Source: Alphaproteobacteria bacterium (GTDB taxonomy: Bacteria > Pseudomonadota > Alphaproteobacteria > UBA6615). From it: a stretch of DNA of 64,000 nucleotides. Numbering within the stretch: position 1 is the first letter of the stretch; every line of letters starts with the position of its first letter. Location of the stretch: the NCBI GenBank assembly GCA_002727315.1, contig PBWR01000022.1, forward strand, positions 1 to 64,000, written 5' to 3'. Shown here one piece after another: positions 17,471 to 25,083 of the stretch. Position numbers and translations under genes: made by a program. The notes beneath the pieces are model-generated. The model searched no databases and was not told the origin of the DNA. It saw only the letters and a list, made by a program, of their open reading frames with translations.

Positions 17471-17498
17471 CCCGCCCGTCGTCGGAACGACAGGCGGG
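17471..17498 (-). promoter_or_regulatory. intercistronic hairpin between aapJ and aapQ
   Basis: cccgcc (17471-17476) pairs with ggcggg (17493-17498) and gtcgt (17478-17482) with acgac (17487-17491), around a cgga tetraloop with one mismatch. No T-run follows on the minus strand. Such hairpins behind binding-protein genes stabilise the upstream message and reduce downstream permease expression. Confidence 0.6.
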
Positions 17499-17515
17499 AT
17501 CAGTGTCCGTGCGGC

Positions 17516-18547
17516 CTAGCGGATCGGCGGTGCGTAGAGGATACCACCGTCCTTGTAGAGGGCGTTCAGACCACGGGCGAGGCCCAGCGGCGTGTCCGGC
17601 CCGACATACTTGTCGAAAATCTCGGCATAGTTACCTTCCGCCGAAATTGCGTTCACGGCCCAATCCTTGCTGAGACCGAGCATTTCGCCCATCGAGCCTT
17701 CAGATCCGAGGATCCGGTTGATCGCCGGATTGTCCGTGCCCTTGGCGAGTTCGGCGGCATTGGCCCTGGTGATGCCGAGCTCTTCGGCATTGATCAGTAC
17801 ATTGAGAGTCCAGCGGGCGATGTCGGCCCACTGATCGTCACCCTGTCGGACGAGCGGCCCAAGCGGTTCCTTCGAAACAATCTCCGGGAACACCATGTGA
17901 TTCTCCGGGTCGTCGAACGTCGCCTTCGTCGCAGCCAGGCCGGATGCGTCCGTGGTGTAGACGTCGCAACGCTCCGCCTCGTATGCGGCACGCGCCTCGG
18001 CATTGGTCTCGATCGGAACCGGCTCGTACTCGATCTTGTTGTCCCGGGCGAAGTCGGCGAGGTTCAGCTCGGTTGTCGTGCCGGTCTGGATGCAGATCGA
18101 GGCGCCGTCGAGCTCCTTGGCGCTCTTCACACCCAGCTTCGTGCGGCCGATGAATCCCTGACCGTCGTAATAGTTGACGCCCACGAACGTAAAGCCGAGG
18201 TCGACATCGCGAGAGAAGGTCCACGTGGTGTTCCGTGACAGCACGTCGATCTCGCCGGAGGTCAATGCCGGGAAACGGTTCTTGCCGGTCAGGCTGACAT
18301 ACTTGATCTTGCTGGTATCTCCGAGGACTGCCGCCGCAAGAGCCTTGCAAAAGGCGACATCGAAGCCCTGCCAATTGCCGCTGTCATCGGTAAACGCGAA
18401 GCCCGGCAGGCCGGTGTTGATTCCGCATTTGAGTTCGCCTGCCGCGCGGACATCGTCCAGCGTGCCGGCATGCGCGGTGTTGGCCGTGGCACTTATCGCC
18501 ATGAGACCTGCGGCCGCGACGGCGCCTGTGATAAGTTTCATTTTCAT
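17516..18547 (-). CDS. aapJ: general L-amino acid ABC transporter substrate-binding protein
   Basis: 343-residue periplasmic binding protein. A signal peptide covers about residues 1-27 (ends ANTAHAG). The SBP family 3 core follows: LKCGINTGLPGFAF, WQGFDVAFCKALAAAVLGD, the ligand-binding FPALTSGEIDVLSRNTTWT and later IGRTKLGVKSAKELDGASIC. AapJ proteins bind many L-amino acids with broad specificity. A good GGAG precedes the ATG at 18547. It is the first gene of the aap operon. The upstream 18548-18790 region holds its promoter, but I could not assign elements with confidence. Confidence 0.93.
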   Translation of the reverse strand: MKMKLITGAVAAAGLMAISATANTAHAGTLDDVRAAGELKCGINTGLPGFAFTDDSGNWQGFDVAFCKALAAAVLGDTSKIKYVSLTGKNRFPALTSGEIDVLSRNTTWTFSRDVDLGFTFVGVNYYDGQGFIGRTKLGVKSAKELDGASICIQTGTTTELNLADFARDNKIEYEPVPIETNAEARAAYEAERCDVYTTDASGLAATKATFDDPENHMVFPEIVSKEPLGPLVRQGDDQWADIARWTLNVLINAEELGITRANAAELAKGTDNPAINRILGSEGSMGEMLGLSKDWAVNAISAEGNYAEIFDKYVGPDTPLGLARGLNALYKDGGILYAPPIR

Positions 18548-18790
18548 CCCTGTTTACTCCTTGGTTTGCATCCGCAGTTGGTTTCCCCAAATTACGCGGT
18601 TCTTATTGTTTGTTGGCCATGATCTTGCCTTTTCCGGGTCGGGGCAGACAACAGGCTAATCAAAAAAAATGATCGGACGCATCCGGGCCGTGCAAAGTCC
18701 CATTTGGACAAATTCCGAAGTCTGGAGGACGGTGACGGCATGGTGTGGAGGTTTTCGGCGTTGGAACGAGCGTGACACGCAGCGCTGGCA

Positions 18791-19705
18791 TTGGCTGCGG
18801 AGCTTGCGGCCTGTGCGTCGGCCGATCCCCAGCGAACCGTCTTGGACACCGCGCCCACCACCATTGTCGCCTTCGGCGACATGCCCTATCGGGTGCGCGA
18901 TATTCCGGCCTTTGAAGCGTTGCTAGGGAGAATCAGCGCCAGAAAGCCCGATGTCACCATTCATGTGGGTGATATCAAGCCCAGCAACTGGCCCTGCAGC
19001 GAGGAGTTGTTCCGCATCCAGCGCGACTACATGAACAGCGTTGATGGCCCGCTGGTCTTCACGCCCGGCGACAATGAGTGGACCGATTGCCATGTCACCA
19101 AGGCCGGGGGTCACGATCCGCGCGAACATCTGTCGGTTCTCCGCACCAGGTTCTTCCCCGATGCCCGAAGCCTCGGACGCGCGCCGCTGCTGCTTGAGCG
19201 GCAATCCGACCTCTCCAAAGCCCATTCCCAGATGGTCGAGAACGCACGTTGGCGCATGAACGGAATACGCTTCGTCACCGCGCATGTGGTGGGATCGAAC
19301 AATGGACTCAACCGGGATGTGCCCGGCGCCGTGGAGGAATTCGAAGGGCGCGATGCCGCCAATGTTGCCTGGATCGAGGAGGGGTTCGCCTTTGCCCGCA
19401 GTGAAGGTGCGGCTGCCGTGGTCCTGGCGTTCCAGGCGGATCCGTATCAGCTATTGGGGGTCGGCGGCGGGTTTCGCGGCACCCTCGCGGCGATCGCCAA
19501 GGGTGCCAAGACGTTCGGCGGGCCGATCCTTGTGGTGCACGGCGACAGCCACGTCTTCACCTTCGACATGCCGTTTCAAGACGGTTTCGGGAACATTCTT
19601 GAAAACGTACAGCCGGTTCAGGTTCCCGGTGCCCTCGACATACGTGCACTGCAGATACGGATCGATCCCGAGGCGCGACGGATGTTCGATGTCAGTCTGT
19701 TCTAG
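18791..19705 (+). CDS. calcineurin-like phosphoesterase-type lipoprotein, start region damaged or non-ATG
   Basis: 304 residues if begun at TTG 18791 (CTG 18785 is also possible). Motifs resemble metallophosphoesterases: VAFGDMPY, HVGDIKPSNWPC, FTPGDNEWTDC and HGDSHVF near the end supply the Asp/His metal ligands. The first residues contain LAAC, a lipobox-like cleavage site, yet almost no signal peptide precedes it. In the same frame an ATG at 18740 opens with a plausible start but meets TGA at 18773-18775. Either a short indel or nonsense change has cut the lipoprotein signal, or a rare start is used. It would act in the periplasm. Confidence 0.6.
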   Translation: MAAELAACASADPQRTVLDTAPTTIVAFGDMPYRVRDIPAFEALLGRISARKPDVTIHVGDIKPSNWPCSEELFRIQRDYMNSVDGPLVFTPGDNEWTDCHVTKAGGHDPREHLSVLRTRFFPDARSLGRAPLLLERQSDLSKAHSQMVENARWRMNGIRFVTAHVVGSNNGLNRDVPGAVEEFEGRDAANVAWIEEGFAFARSEGAAAVVLAFQADPYQLLGVGGGFRGTLAAIAKGAKTFGGPILVVHGDSHVFTFDMPFQDGFGNILENVQPVQVPGALDIRALQIRIDPEARRMFDVSLF

Positions 19706-19711
19706 CCGTCG

Positions 19712-20740
19712 CTAGTTCATTTGCGGTTTCTTGAGAAACTCCGCGCGGGTCGCGCTCTCAACCGTCACCGAAACCGCCTGATTGTCACGGTGCAGGGTCA
19801 GGGGGACGGCCACGCCGGCATCGCCGAGCGACCAGATTTTCTGGAACAGTGTGGCGAGACCCGAGACGCGTTCGTCATTGACCCCGATCACCATATCGCC
19901 GGGCTCGACCCCGGCGCGCATGGCGGGGCCACCCTCTGCGACGCCTGCGACCACGAGATGGTTCTCCGCCTCGGCCGTCGTCATGCCAAGCCAGGGGCGC
20001 GGCGGGGTGCGCCGGCCGCCATGTTCGACCATGTCCTGCAGCACCGGCTTCAGGAGATCGATCGGAATGATCATGTTGCCGTCGATTTCGTCATCATCGC
20101 CGGCCGCCTGCTGGATGTAGAGGGAGCCGATGCCTGCCAGGCGGCCCGACCAGTCGATGACGGCGGCACCGCTCCAGCGCGGATGGGCGGGCACCGTGAA
20201 GATGGCCCGGTCCAGCACATACTCCCAGGAACCCGCGAACTCGCGCACCGAAATCACCTGGGCGTTGATGGCGGAATCGCGCCCGCCCTGACCGGCGACG
20301 ATCAGGGAATCGCCGGCCGATACCGGGTCCGACTGGCCCAGATCCATGGCGGGCAGGTCGAGCGGCCCCAGGGCCTGTACGAGCCCGAAACCTGTTTCCT
20401 GGTCATGCCCCACCACATGGGCCGGGTGTGCGCCGCCATTGTTGTCGATCAGCCAGACATCCTCGGCCTCGGTGATCAGGTAACCGACGGTCAGGACCAG
20501 CCCGTTCTCATTGATGACGACGCCCTGGCCCTCGCGCTCGGTGCCGAGGATGGGCGCCGTGAACGCGTTGTCGGCAACGCGCGACTGCAGGGCGACGACC
20601 GACGAGAGCGTTTGTTCCAGATCGAAGGTCACTTCATCGGGGCTCGGATGGCGTCCGAGATTGAGGTTCCAAGGGTGCGGGTCTGTCACGCCTCGTGCTC
20701 CAATCAATAGGGTCTCAGCGGCCCGGGGCCGCTCGGTCAC
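19712..20740 (-). CDS. trypsin-like (DegP/S1C) protein with PDZ domain, catalytically degenerate
   Basis: 342 residues from the GTG at 20740; a TTG at 20827 would add 29 residues that look poor. Compared with DegP/HtrA, the N-terminal domain keeps the fold (GQGVVINENGLVLTVGYLI aligns with GSGVIIdadGYILTNNHVV), but the catalytic His position is Tyr87 and the Asp segment is TGFGLV. The Ser motif is WSGAA rather than NSGGP, with Ser190 kept. A PDZ domain follows (PRPWLGMTTAEAE, GGPAMRAGVEPGDMVIGVNDE). No clear signal peptide. It probably binds rather than cuts proteins. It is convergent with the phosphoesterase gene. Confidence 0.75.
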   Translation of the reverse strand: MTERPRAAETLLIGARGVTDPHPWNLNLGRHPSPDEVTFDLEQTLSSVVALQSRVADNAFTAPILGTEREGQGVVINENGLVLTVGYLITEAEDVWLIDNNGGAHPAHVVGHDQETGFGLVQALGPLDLPAMDLGQSDPVSAGDSLIVAGQGGRDSAINAQVISVREFAGSWEYVLDRAIFTVPAHPRWSGAAVIDWSGRLAGIGSLYIQQAAGDDDEIDGNMIIPIDLLKPVLQDMVEHGGRRTPPRPWLGMTTAEAENHLVVAGVAEGGPAMRAGVEPGDMVIGVNDERVSGLATLFQKIWSLGDAGVAVPLTLHRDNQAVSVTVESATRAEFLKKPQMN

Positions 20741-20875
20741 ATTCGCTTCTTCTACGCCGCAATGCGCGCCGTCATCCTGTTGCAGGTCACGGGATTGCGC
20801 AAGGACCGCCAAATATTGAACCAGCAATCCCGATTCGGATTGTGGCGGAATGTTCGGGCCGACGTACCGACAGGG

Positions 20876-21922
20876 TCACTTCCGCAAGTCCGCACCTGGT
20901 GCATAGTCTTCCTGGCGGCCGCTCGCATCCTTGGAATAGTTGCGGTCTACATACCATGAAAGATAGTCGAAGATCGTCACCGGCTCGAACTGTGCCGGAT
21001 TGTCTTCGCTGACGCAGGTCTCGAGCGGTTCGGCGACGGTGTCCCAGGTCGGATTGAAGAACAGGGCGATCGAGTAGCGGTCGTGGCGCGGCGGGACAAC
21101 ACGGTGCGGCGTGGCGATGAACCGTCCGTTGGTCCAGCGGTTCATGAACTCACCCGTGTTCACGATGATCGCATCCTCGACCTGTTCGGCGGGCAGCCAG
21201 CGGCCGTCCTCGGTACGTATCTCGAGGCCCCGCTCGTCGGACAGCGGCAGGAACGTGATGAAGCTGTGGTCGCGATGCGGCGACAGGCCGAACTGGTTTT
21301 TTACGACATCGGGATTGCCCGGGTAGAAGGCGTTTCGCGTCGTCCACATCGGGTCTTTGAAGAAGGGCGCGAAATAGTCGGCCGGCAGGTCCAGCGCGCG
21401 TGCATAAAGCGGCAGCATCTTGTGGCCCAACGCCTCGACCGCCGCGTAGTAGGCTAGCATGTTTTCACGGAATCCCGGCACCGCGTCTTCGGGCGGCCAT
21501 TGGTTGGGGCCGTGGAAGCGGCGAGCCGATTCGATCGCCGGGTGGTCGGGTGCGCGCTCGCGCACGATCAGGTAGCATTCGTTCAGATCCGGCTGGGTGT
21601 TCTCGTTGACGGTCGAGGTGACATAGACCGTCGACTTCGCCGCGATATAGCCGACCGAATTCGCGTTGATTCGCAACGCATCTTTGGTTTCCTGCTGCAG
21701 GGCATAGAAGCGGCGGAGTTCCTGGTGAGCCCGGTCGATGAGCGCCCGTGATACCCCGTGGTTGACGATGAAATAGAACCCGACATTCTCCTGGGCGTGG
21801 CGCAGTTGTGCCGCCAGGTCTTCGAGCGCCCCGGGCTCGTCGGCCAAATAGGGTGCCATATCGAGGACCGGAATCTCGGTCACGAGATCCTCGTCGCCGG
21901 ATACGTCGTTCAATGCGTTCAT
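20876..21922 (-). CDS. 2-oxoglutarate/Fe(II) oxygenase, isopenicillin N synthase family
   Basis: 348 residues from the ATG at 21922; the longer open frame to 22003 has a poor N-terminus. The N-terminal DIOX_N region has IPVLDMAPYLADEPG and VGFYFIVNHGVS. The catalytic domain has the iron-binding triad in LSPHRDHSFITFL (HxD) and TPHRVVPP (distal His), followed by the 2-oxoglutarate-binding RYSIALFFNP (RxS). Such enzymes hydroxylate or oxidatively modify small molecules. No biosynthetic partners are nearby, so the substrate is unknown. Confidence 0.85.
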   Translation of the reverse strand: MNALNDVSGDEDLVTEIPVLDMAPYLADEPGALEDLAAQLRHAQENVGFYFIVNHGVSRALIDRAHQELRRFYALQQETKDALRINANSVGYIAAKSTVYVTSTVNENTQPDLNECYLIVRERAPDHPAIESARRFHGPNQWPPEDAVPGFRENMLAYYAAVEALGHKMLPLYARALDLPADYFAPFFKDPMWTTRNAFYPGNPDVVKNQFGLSPHRDHSFITFLPLSDERGLEIRTEDGRWLPAEQVEDAIIVNTGEFMNRWTNGRFIATPHRVVPPRHDRYSIALFFNPTWDTVAEPLETCVSEDNPAQFEPVTIFDYLSWYVDRNYSKDASGRQEDYAPGADLRK

Positions 21923-22121
21923 GACAACCTGCCTTCGGCTGTGGTCGGCGGTTTGAAACGGCACCCTTGTCGGGATCACCGCCGGATACGCCCATTCTCG
22001 CACAAATGGACTGCCGGGCGCTGCCGGATTTCACACTGAAATCGGCATAATTATTGCGCTTTTAATAGGTGCGGAAAAGCGCACGAGTGACAGTTTGAGA
22101 AATCAGAAACATTCTTGAACT

Positions 22122-22568
22122 GTGACTAAATCAACAGCTTGGTGTTTTCCGGGCAATTGGAGGAACGGCAAGACCATTTTCGACAATGCCAACTTCACCA
22201 AGGGTAATTTCTTCGATGGCGGGGCCGGTGCGAACCATCGTGTCGAGGGCTCCGAGGGCACCGACTTCATCTTCGACGGCAACGGTGAGGACGGGTCGGG
22301 CTATTCGAACGGGCTGGTGATCTTCGAAGGGTTCGACTCCAACGGCGACCAGAGGACCGAGGGTGTCGAGGCCGACGATGTGAAGTTCACCAACAAAGGC
22401 GACGGCACCTGGCGCATCGACTTCGTCAACCCGGCGACCCAGAACCCCAACGGCGACGGTTCGATCACCTTCGCAGCCGGCGAGACCAGCGACATCAACC
22501 TGCGCGATGGATCGAACACCGTGCAGTACACCTACAACGACGCCACCGACAGTTACGGCATCGTTTAG
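22122..22568 (+). CDS. Asp/Gly-rich hypothetical protein
   Basis: 148 residues from a GTG at 22122. I do not recognise it. It is rich in Gly, Asp and Asn (FIFDGNGEDGSGY, FDSNGDQRTEGV), a little like the flanks of RTX-type calcium-binding repeats, but no regular nonapeptide repeat is present. It has no signal peptide. The first 15 or so codons are AT-rich and unlike the rest, and GGAGG occurs inside the frame near 22159, so the 5' end may be wrong or lost. A strong terminator follows 28 bp after the stop, which argues that the unit is transcribed. Confidence 0.5.
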   Translation: MTKSTAWCFPGNWRNGKTIFDNANFTKGNFFDGGAGANHRVEGSEGTDFIFDGNGEDGSGYSNGLVIFEGFDSNGDQRTEGVEADDVKFTNKGDGTWRIDFVNPATQNPNGDGSITFAAGETSDINLRDGSNTVQYTYNDATDSYGIV

Positions 22569-22595
22569 TCCTCCATTCTCCTCCCATGATCCACT

Positions 22596-22629
22596 GCGCG
22601 GCCGGGAATACCGGTCGCGCTTTTTCTTT
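22596..22629 (+). terminator. rho-independent terminator
   Basis: Bases 22596-22605 (gcgcggccgg) pair with 22611-22620 (ccggtcgcgc), ten pairs including one G-U, with a gaata loop followed by TTTTTCTTT. It ends the Asp/Gly-rich gene. Confidence 0.8.
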
Positions 22630-22679
22630 GTGCGGACCTATAATCCGGGCTCTTCTAATCGACCGGACCGGACTCCGCC

Positions 22680-23261
22680 ATGAGCGCCCAACCCGACCAT
22701 ATTCATGCCCTCGATATCCCGATCCCCGAGACCGGGGAACTGGACGAGGACCTGCAGAAATATTTCGCCATCTGTCAGGAGAAACTCGGCATGGTGCCGA
22801 ACGTCCTGCGCAGCTACGCGGTCGTCCCCGAGCGTCTGCGCGCATTCATCGCCATGTACAACGACCTGATGCTGTCCGAGACCGGGCTCAGCAAGCTCGA
22901 GCGCGAGATGATCGCGACGGTCGTATCCAGCGAGAACAAGTGCTTCTACTGCGTCGTGGCCCATGGTGCGGGTGTGCGTGAACTGTCGGGCGATCCGGCG
23001 CTGGGTGAGTTGATGGCCATCAACTATCGCGCGGCGGATCTAAGCGCCCGCCAGCGTGCGATGCTGGATTTCGCGGTGAAAATGACCCAGGCCCCCGACA
23101 CGGTCGAGGAAGCCGACCGGCAGGCACTGCGTGATGCCGGTTTCGAGGAACGCGATATCATGGATATCGCCAGTGTTTCCGCCTTCTTCAACATGACCAA
23201 CAGGGTCTCGACGGCGCTCGACCGGATGCCCAACCCGGAATACCATGCCAAGGCGCGGTGA
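22680..23261 (+). CDS. AhpD-like peroxidase-related protein (carboxymuconolactone decarboxylase fold)
   Basis: 193 residues, all-alpha. The active-site signature is [11 protein letters not shown], a CxxC pair followed by His, as in AhpD-type alkylhydroperoxidases. The N-terminal [14 protein letters not shown] is typical of the uncharacterised peroxidase-related subfamily. It may reduce organic hydroperoxides with an unknown thiol partner. It has its own upstream terminator on one side and two hairpins after it, so it is probably monocistronic. Confidence 0.85.
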   Translation: MSAQPDHIHALDIPIPETGELDEDLQKYFAICQEKLGMVPNVLRSYAVVPERLRAFIAMYNDLMLSETGLSKLEREMIATVVSSENKCFYCVVAHGAGVRELSGDPALGELMAINYRAADLSARQRAMLDFAVKMTQAPDTVEEADRQALRDAGFEERDIMDIASVSAFFNMTNRVSTALDRMPNPEYHAKAR

Positions 23262-23292
23262 AGGCCGCGGGAGACCGTTGACACCGGGGGCC

Positions 23293-23340
23293 CGCACGGG
23301 TAGTTTCCCGTGCGTTTCCGCCCCTCGGGGGCGGCTTTTT
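23293..23340 (+). terminator. two tandem hairpins, the second a rho-independent terminator
   Basis: Hairpin 1: 23293-23300 (cgcacggg) pairs with 23307-23314 (cccgtgcg), loop tagttt, followed by only three T. Hairpin 2: 23318-23324 (ccgcccc) pairs with 23328-23334 (ggggcgg), loop tcg, followed by CTTTTT. They lie between the AhpD-like gene and rpmJ, ending 19 bp before the rpmJ ATG, so hairpin 2 could attenuate read-through into rpmJ. Confidence 0.7.
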
Positions 23341-23358
23341 GATACCGGAAGCGTTCCC

Positions 23359-23484
23359 ATGAAGGTCGCAAGCTCGTTGAAGACACTGAAAAAGCGCGGT
23401 CGCGGCTGCCAGGTCGTGCGTCGGCGCGGGCGTGTCTACGTCATCAACAAGCGTAACCCCCGCTTCAAGGCGCGCCAGGGCTGA
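23359..23484 (+). CDS. rpmJ: 50S ribosomal protein L36
   Basis: 41 residues: [18 protein letters not shown] then [23 protein letters not shown], the usual alphaproteobacterial long L36. Only one Cys remains, so it is the zinc-free (C-minus) form. It binds 23S rRNA in the large subunit. It stands alone between a hairpin pair and a strong terminator, as is common for rpmJ outside the spc operon in this group. The frame is open upstream, but ATG 23359 is the only sensible start. Confidence 0.95.
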   Translation: MKVASSLKTLKKRGRGCQVVRRRGRVYVINKRNPRFKARQG

Positions 23485-23512
23485 TCTCCGGCGTTCCGAC
23501 GATGTGTTGACG

Positions 23513-23538
23513 AAACCGCGCGATTTGCGCGGTTTTTT
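23513..23538 (+). terminator. rho-independent terminator of rpmJ
   Basis: 23513-23521 (aaaccgcgc) pairs perfectly with 23527-23535 (gcgcggttt), loop gattt, within a run of six T (23533-23538). Confidence 0.85.
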
Positions 23539-23585
23539 GTTGCCCGCTGCCCGCTATACTCGGGCGCGAAACTGGAGTGCTCTGC

Positions 23586-25073
23586 ATGCAAATGCCCGAA
23601 CCCGATGCCGGAGTTCTCGCGCGGCGCGAAGAGATCATCGCGGCGATGCGCGCGATCGTGCCCGGTGAAGGTGTGATCGCCGACGATACAGGCATGCGGG
23701 TCTACGAATCCGATGGGCTCACCGCCTACAAGAACATGCCGCTCATCGTCGTCCTGCCCGAGACGGTCGCGCAGGTGAGTGCGGTGATGCGTTACTGCAA
23801 CGAGAATGCGGTGAAGATCGTGCCGCGCGGGGCGGGCACCTCGCTGTCGGGCGGTGCGCTGCCGGCGGCCGATGCGATCACCCTGGGTCTCGGCAAGTTC
23901 AACCGGGTGCTCGAGATCGACTACGACAACCGCTGTGCGCGGGTTCAGCCGGGCGTGACCAATTTGGGCATCACCCAGGCGGTCGAGGCCGACGGCTACT
24001 ATTACGCGCCCGATCCGTCGAGCCAGATCGCCTGCACCATCGGCGGCAACGTGGCCGAGAATTCCGGTGGCGTGCATTGCTTGAAATACGGCCTGACCAC
24101 CAACAATATCCTCGGGATCGAGATGGTCCTGCCCGACGGCGAAGTGCTGCGCCTCGGTGGTAAGCACATGGATGCCGAAGGTTACGACCTGCTCGGCCTG
24201 ATGACAGGCTCCGAGGGGCTGCTGGGCGTGATCACCGAGGTGACCGTGCGCATCCTGCCGAAACCAACCGCGGCGCGGGCGCTGATGATCGGCTTTGAAT
24301 CGAGCGCGGCCGGCGGCCAGTGCGTCGCCGACATCATTGGCGCTGGCATAATTCCCGGCGGGATGGAGATGATGGACCGGCCCGCGATCAAGGCCGCCGA
24401 AGCCTTTGTTCAGGTGGGATATCCGCTCGACGTCGAAGCACTGCTGCTGGTCGAGCTCGACGGTCCGCCGGTCGAGGTCGACTATCTGATCACCCGGGTG
24501 CGCGATATCGCTGAGGGTTTGGGTGCGGTGTCGATCCGGATCAGCGAGAGCGAGGACGAGCGCAACCAGTTCTGGGCGGGCCGCAAGGCGGCGTTCCCGG
24601 CCATTGGTCGCCTCACGCCTGATTACTACTGCATGGATGGCACGATCCCGCGGAACCGGTTGCCGGAGGTCCTCGATCGTATGTCGACCCTGTCCGAGAA
24701 GTACGGGCTGGGTGTCGCCAACGTGTTCCACGCCGGGGATGGCAATCTGCATCCGTTGATCATGTATGACGCGAACAATCCCGGAGAGCTTGAGCGGGCC
24801 GAGAATTTCGGCTCCGACATTTTGCGGCTGTGCGTCGAGGTGGGCGGTGTGCTGACCGGCGAGCATGGCGTTGGGGTGGAGAAGCGCGACCTGATGGACG
24901 AGGTGTTCACCGAGAACGATCTCAAGCAGCAGCAGCGGGTCAAATGCGCTTTCGATCCGAGCCAGCTGCTCAACCCGGGTAAGGTTTTCCCGACCCTGCA
25001 TCGCTGCGCCGAGCTTGGCCGTATGCACATTCATCGCGGCCAGATGCCGTTTCCGGATATTCCCCGGTTCTGA
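23586..25073 (+). CDS. glcD: glycolate oxidase subunit GlcD (FAD-linked)
   Basis: 495 residues from ATG 23586, with GGAG 8 bases before it; a GTG at 23577 is possible. The FAD-binding PCMH domain shows VKIVPRGAGTSLSGGALP and the C-terminal oxidase domain has NVFHAGDGNLHP and GGVLTGEHGVGVEKRD. GlcD oxidises glycolate (or D-lactate-like 2-hydroxyacids) to the 2-oxo acid and passes electrons through GlcE and GlcF to the respiratory chain. First gene of glcDEF; there is no GlcC-type regulator or malate synthase next to it. Confidence 0.93.
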   Translation: MQMPEPDAGVLARREEIIAAMRAIVPGEGVIADDTGMRVYESDGLTAYKNMPLIVVLPETVAQVSAVMRYCNENAVKIVPRGAGTSLSGGALPAADAITLGLGKFNRVLEIDYDNRCARVQPGVTNLGITQAVEADGYYYAPDPSSQIACTIGGNVAENSGGVHCLKYGLTTNNILGIEMVLPDGEVLRLGGKHMDAEGYDLLGLMTGSEGLLGVITEVTVRILPKPTAARALMIGFESSAAGGQCVADIIGAGIIPGGMEMMDRPAIKAAEAFVQVGYPLDVEALLLVELDGPPVEVDYLITRVRDIAEGLGAVSIRISESEDERNQFWAGRKAAFPAIGRLTPDYYCMDGTIPRNRLPEVLDRMSTLSEKYGLGVANVFHAGDGNLHPLIMYDANNPGELERAENFGSDILRLCVEVGGVLTGEHGVGVEKRDLMDEVFTENDLKQQQRVKCAFDPSQLLNPGKVFPTLHRCAELGRMHIHRGQMPFPDIPRF

Positions 25074-25083
25074 GCGCCCGCGA

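Noticed and set aside
18592..18882. 96-codon minus-strand frame between aapJ and the phosphoesterase-like gene
   Set aside because: No domain, overlaps the phosphoesterase 5' end and would run against the aapJ promoter region; likely a chance frame.
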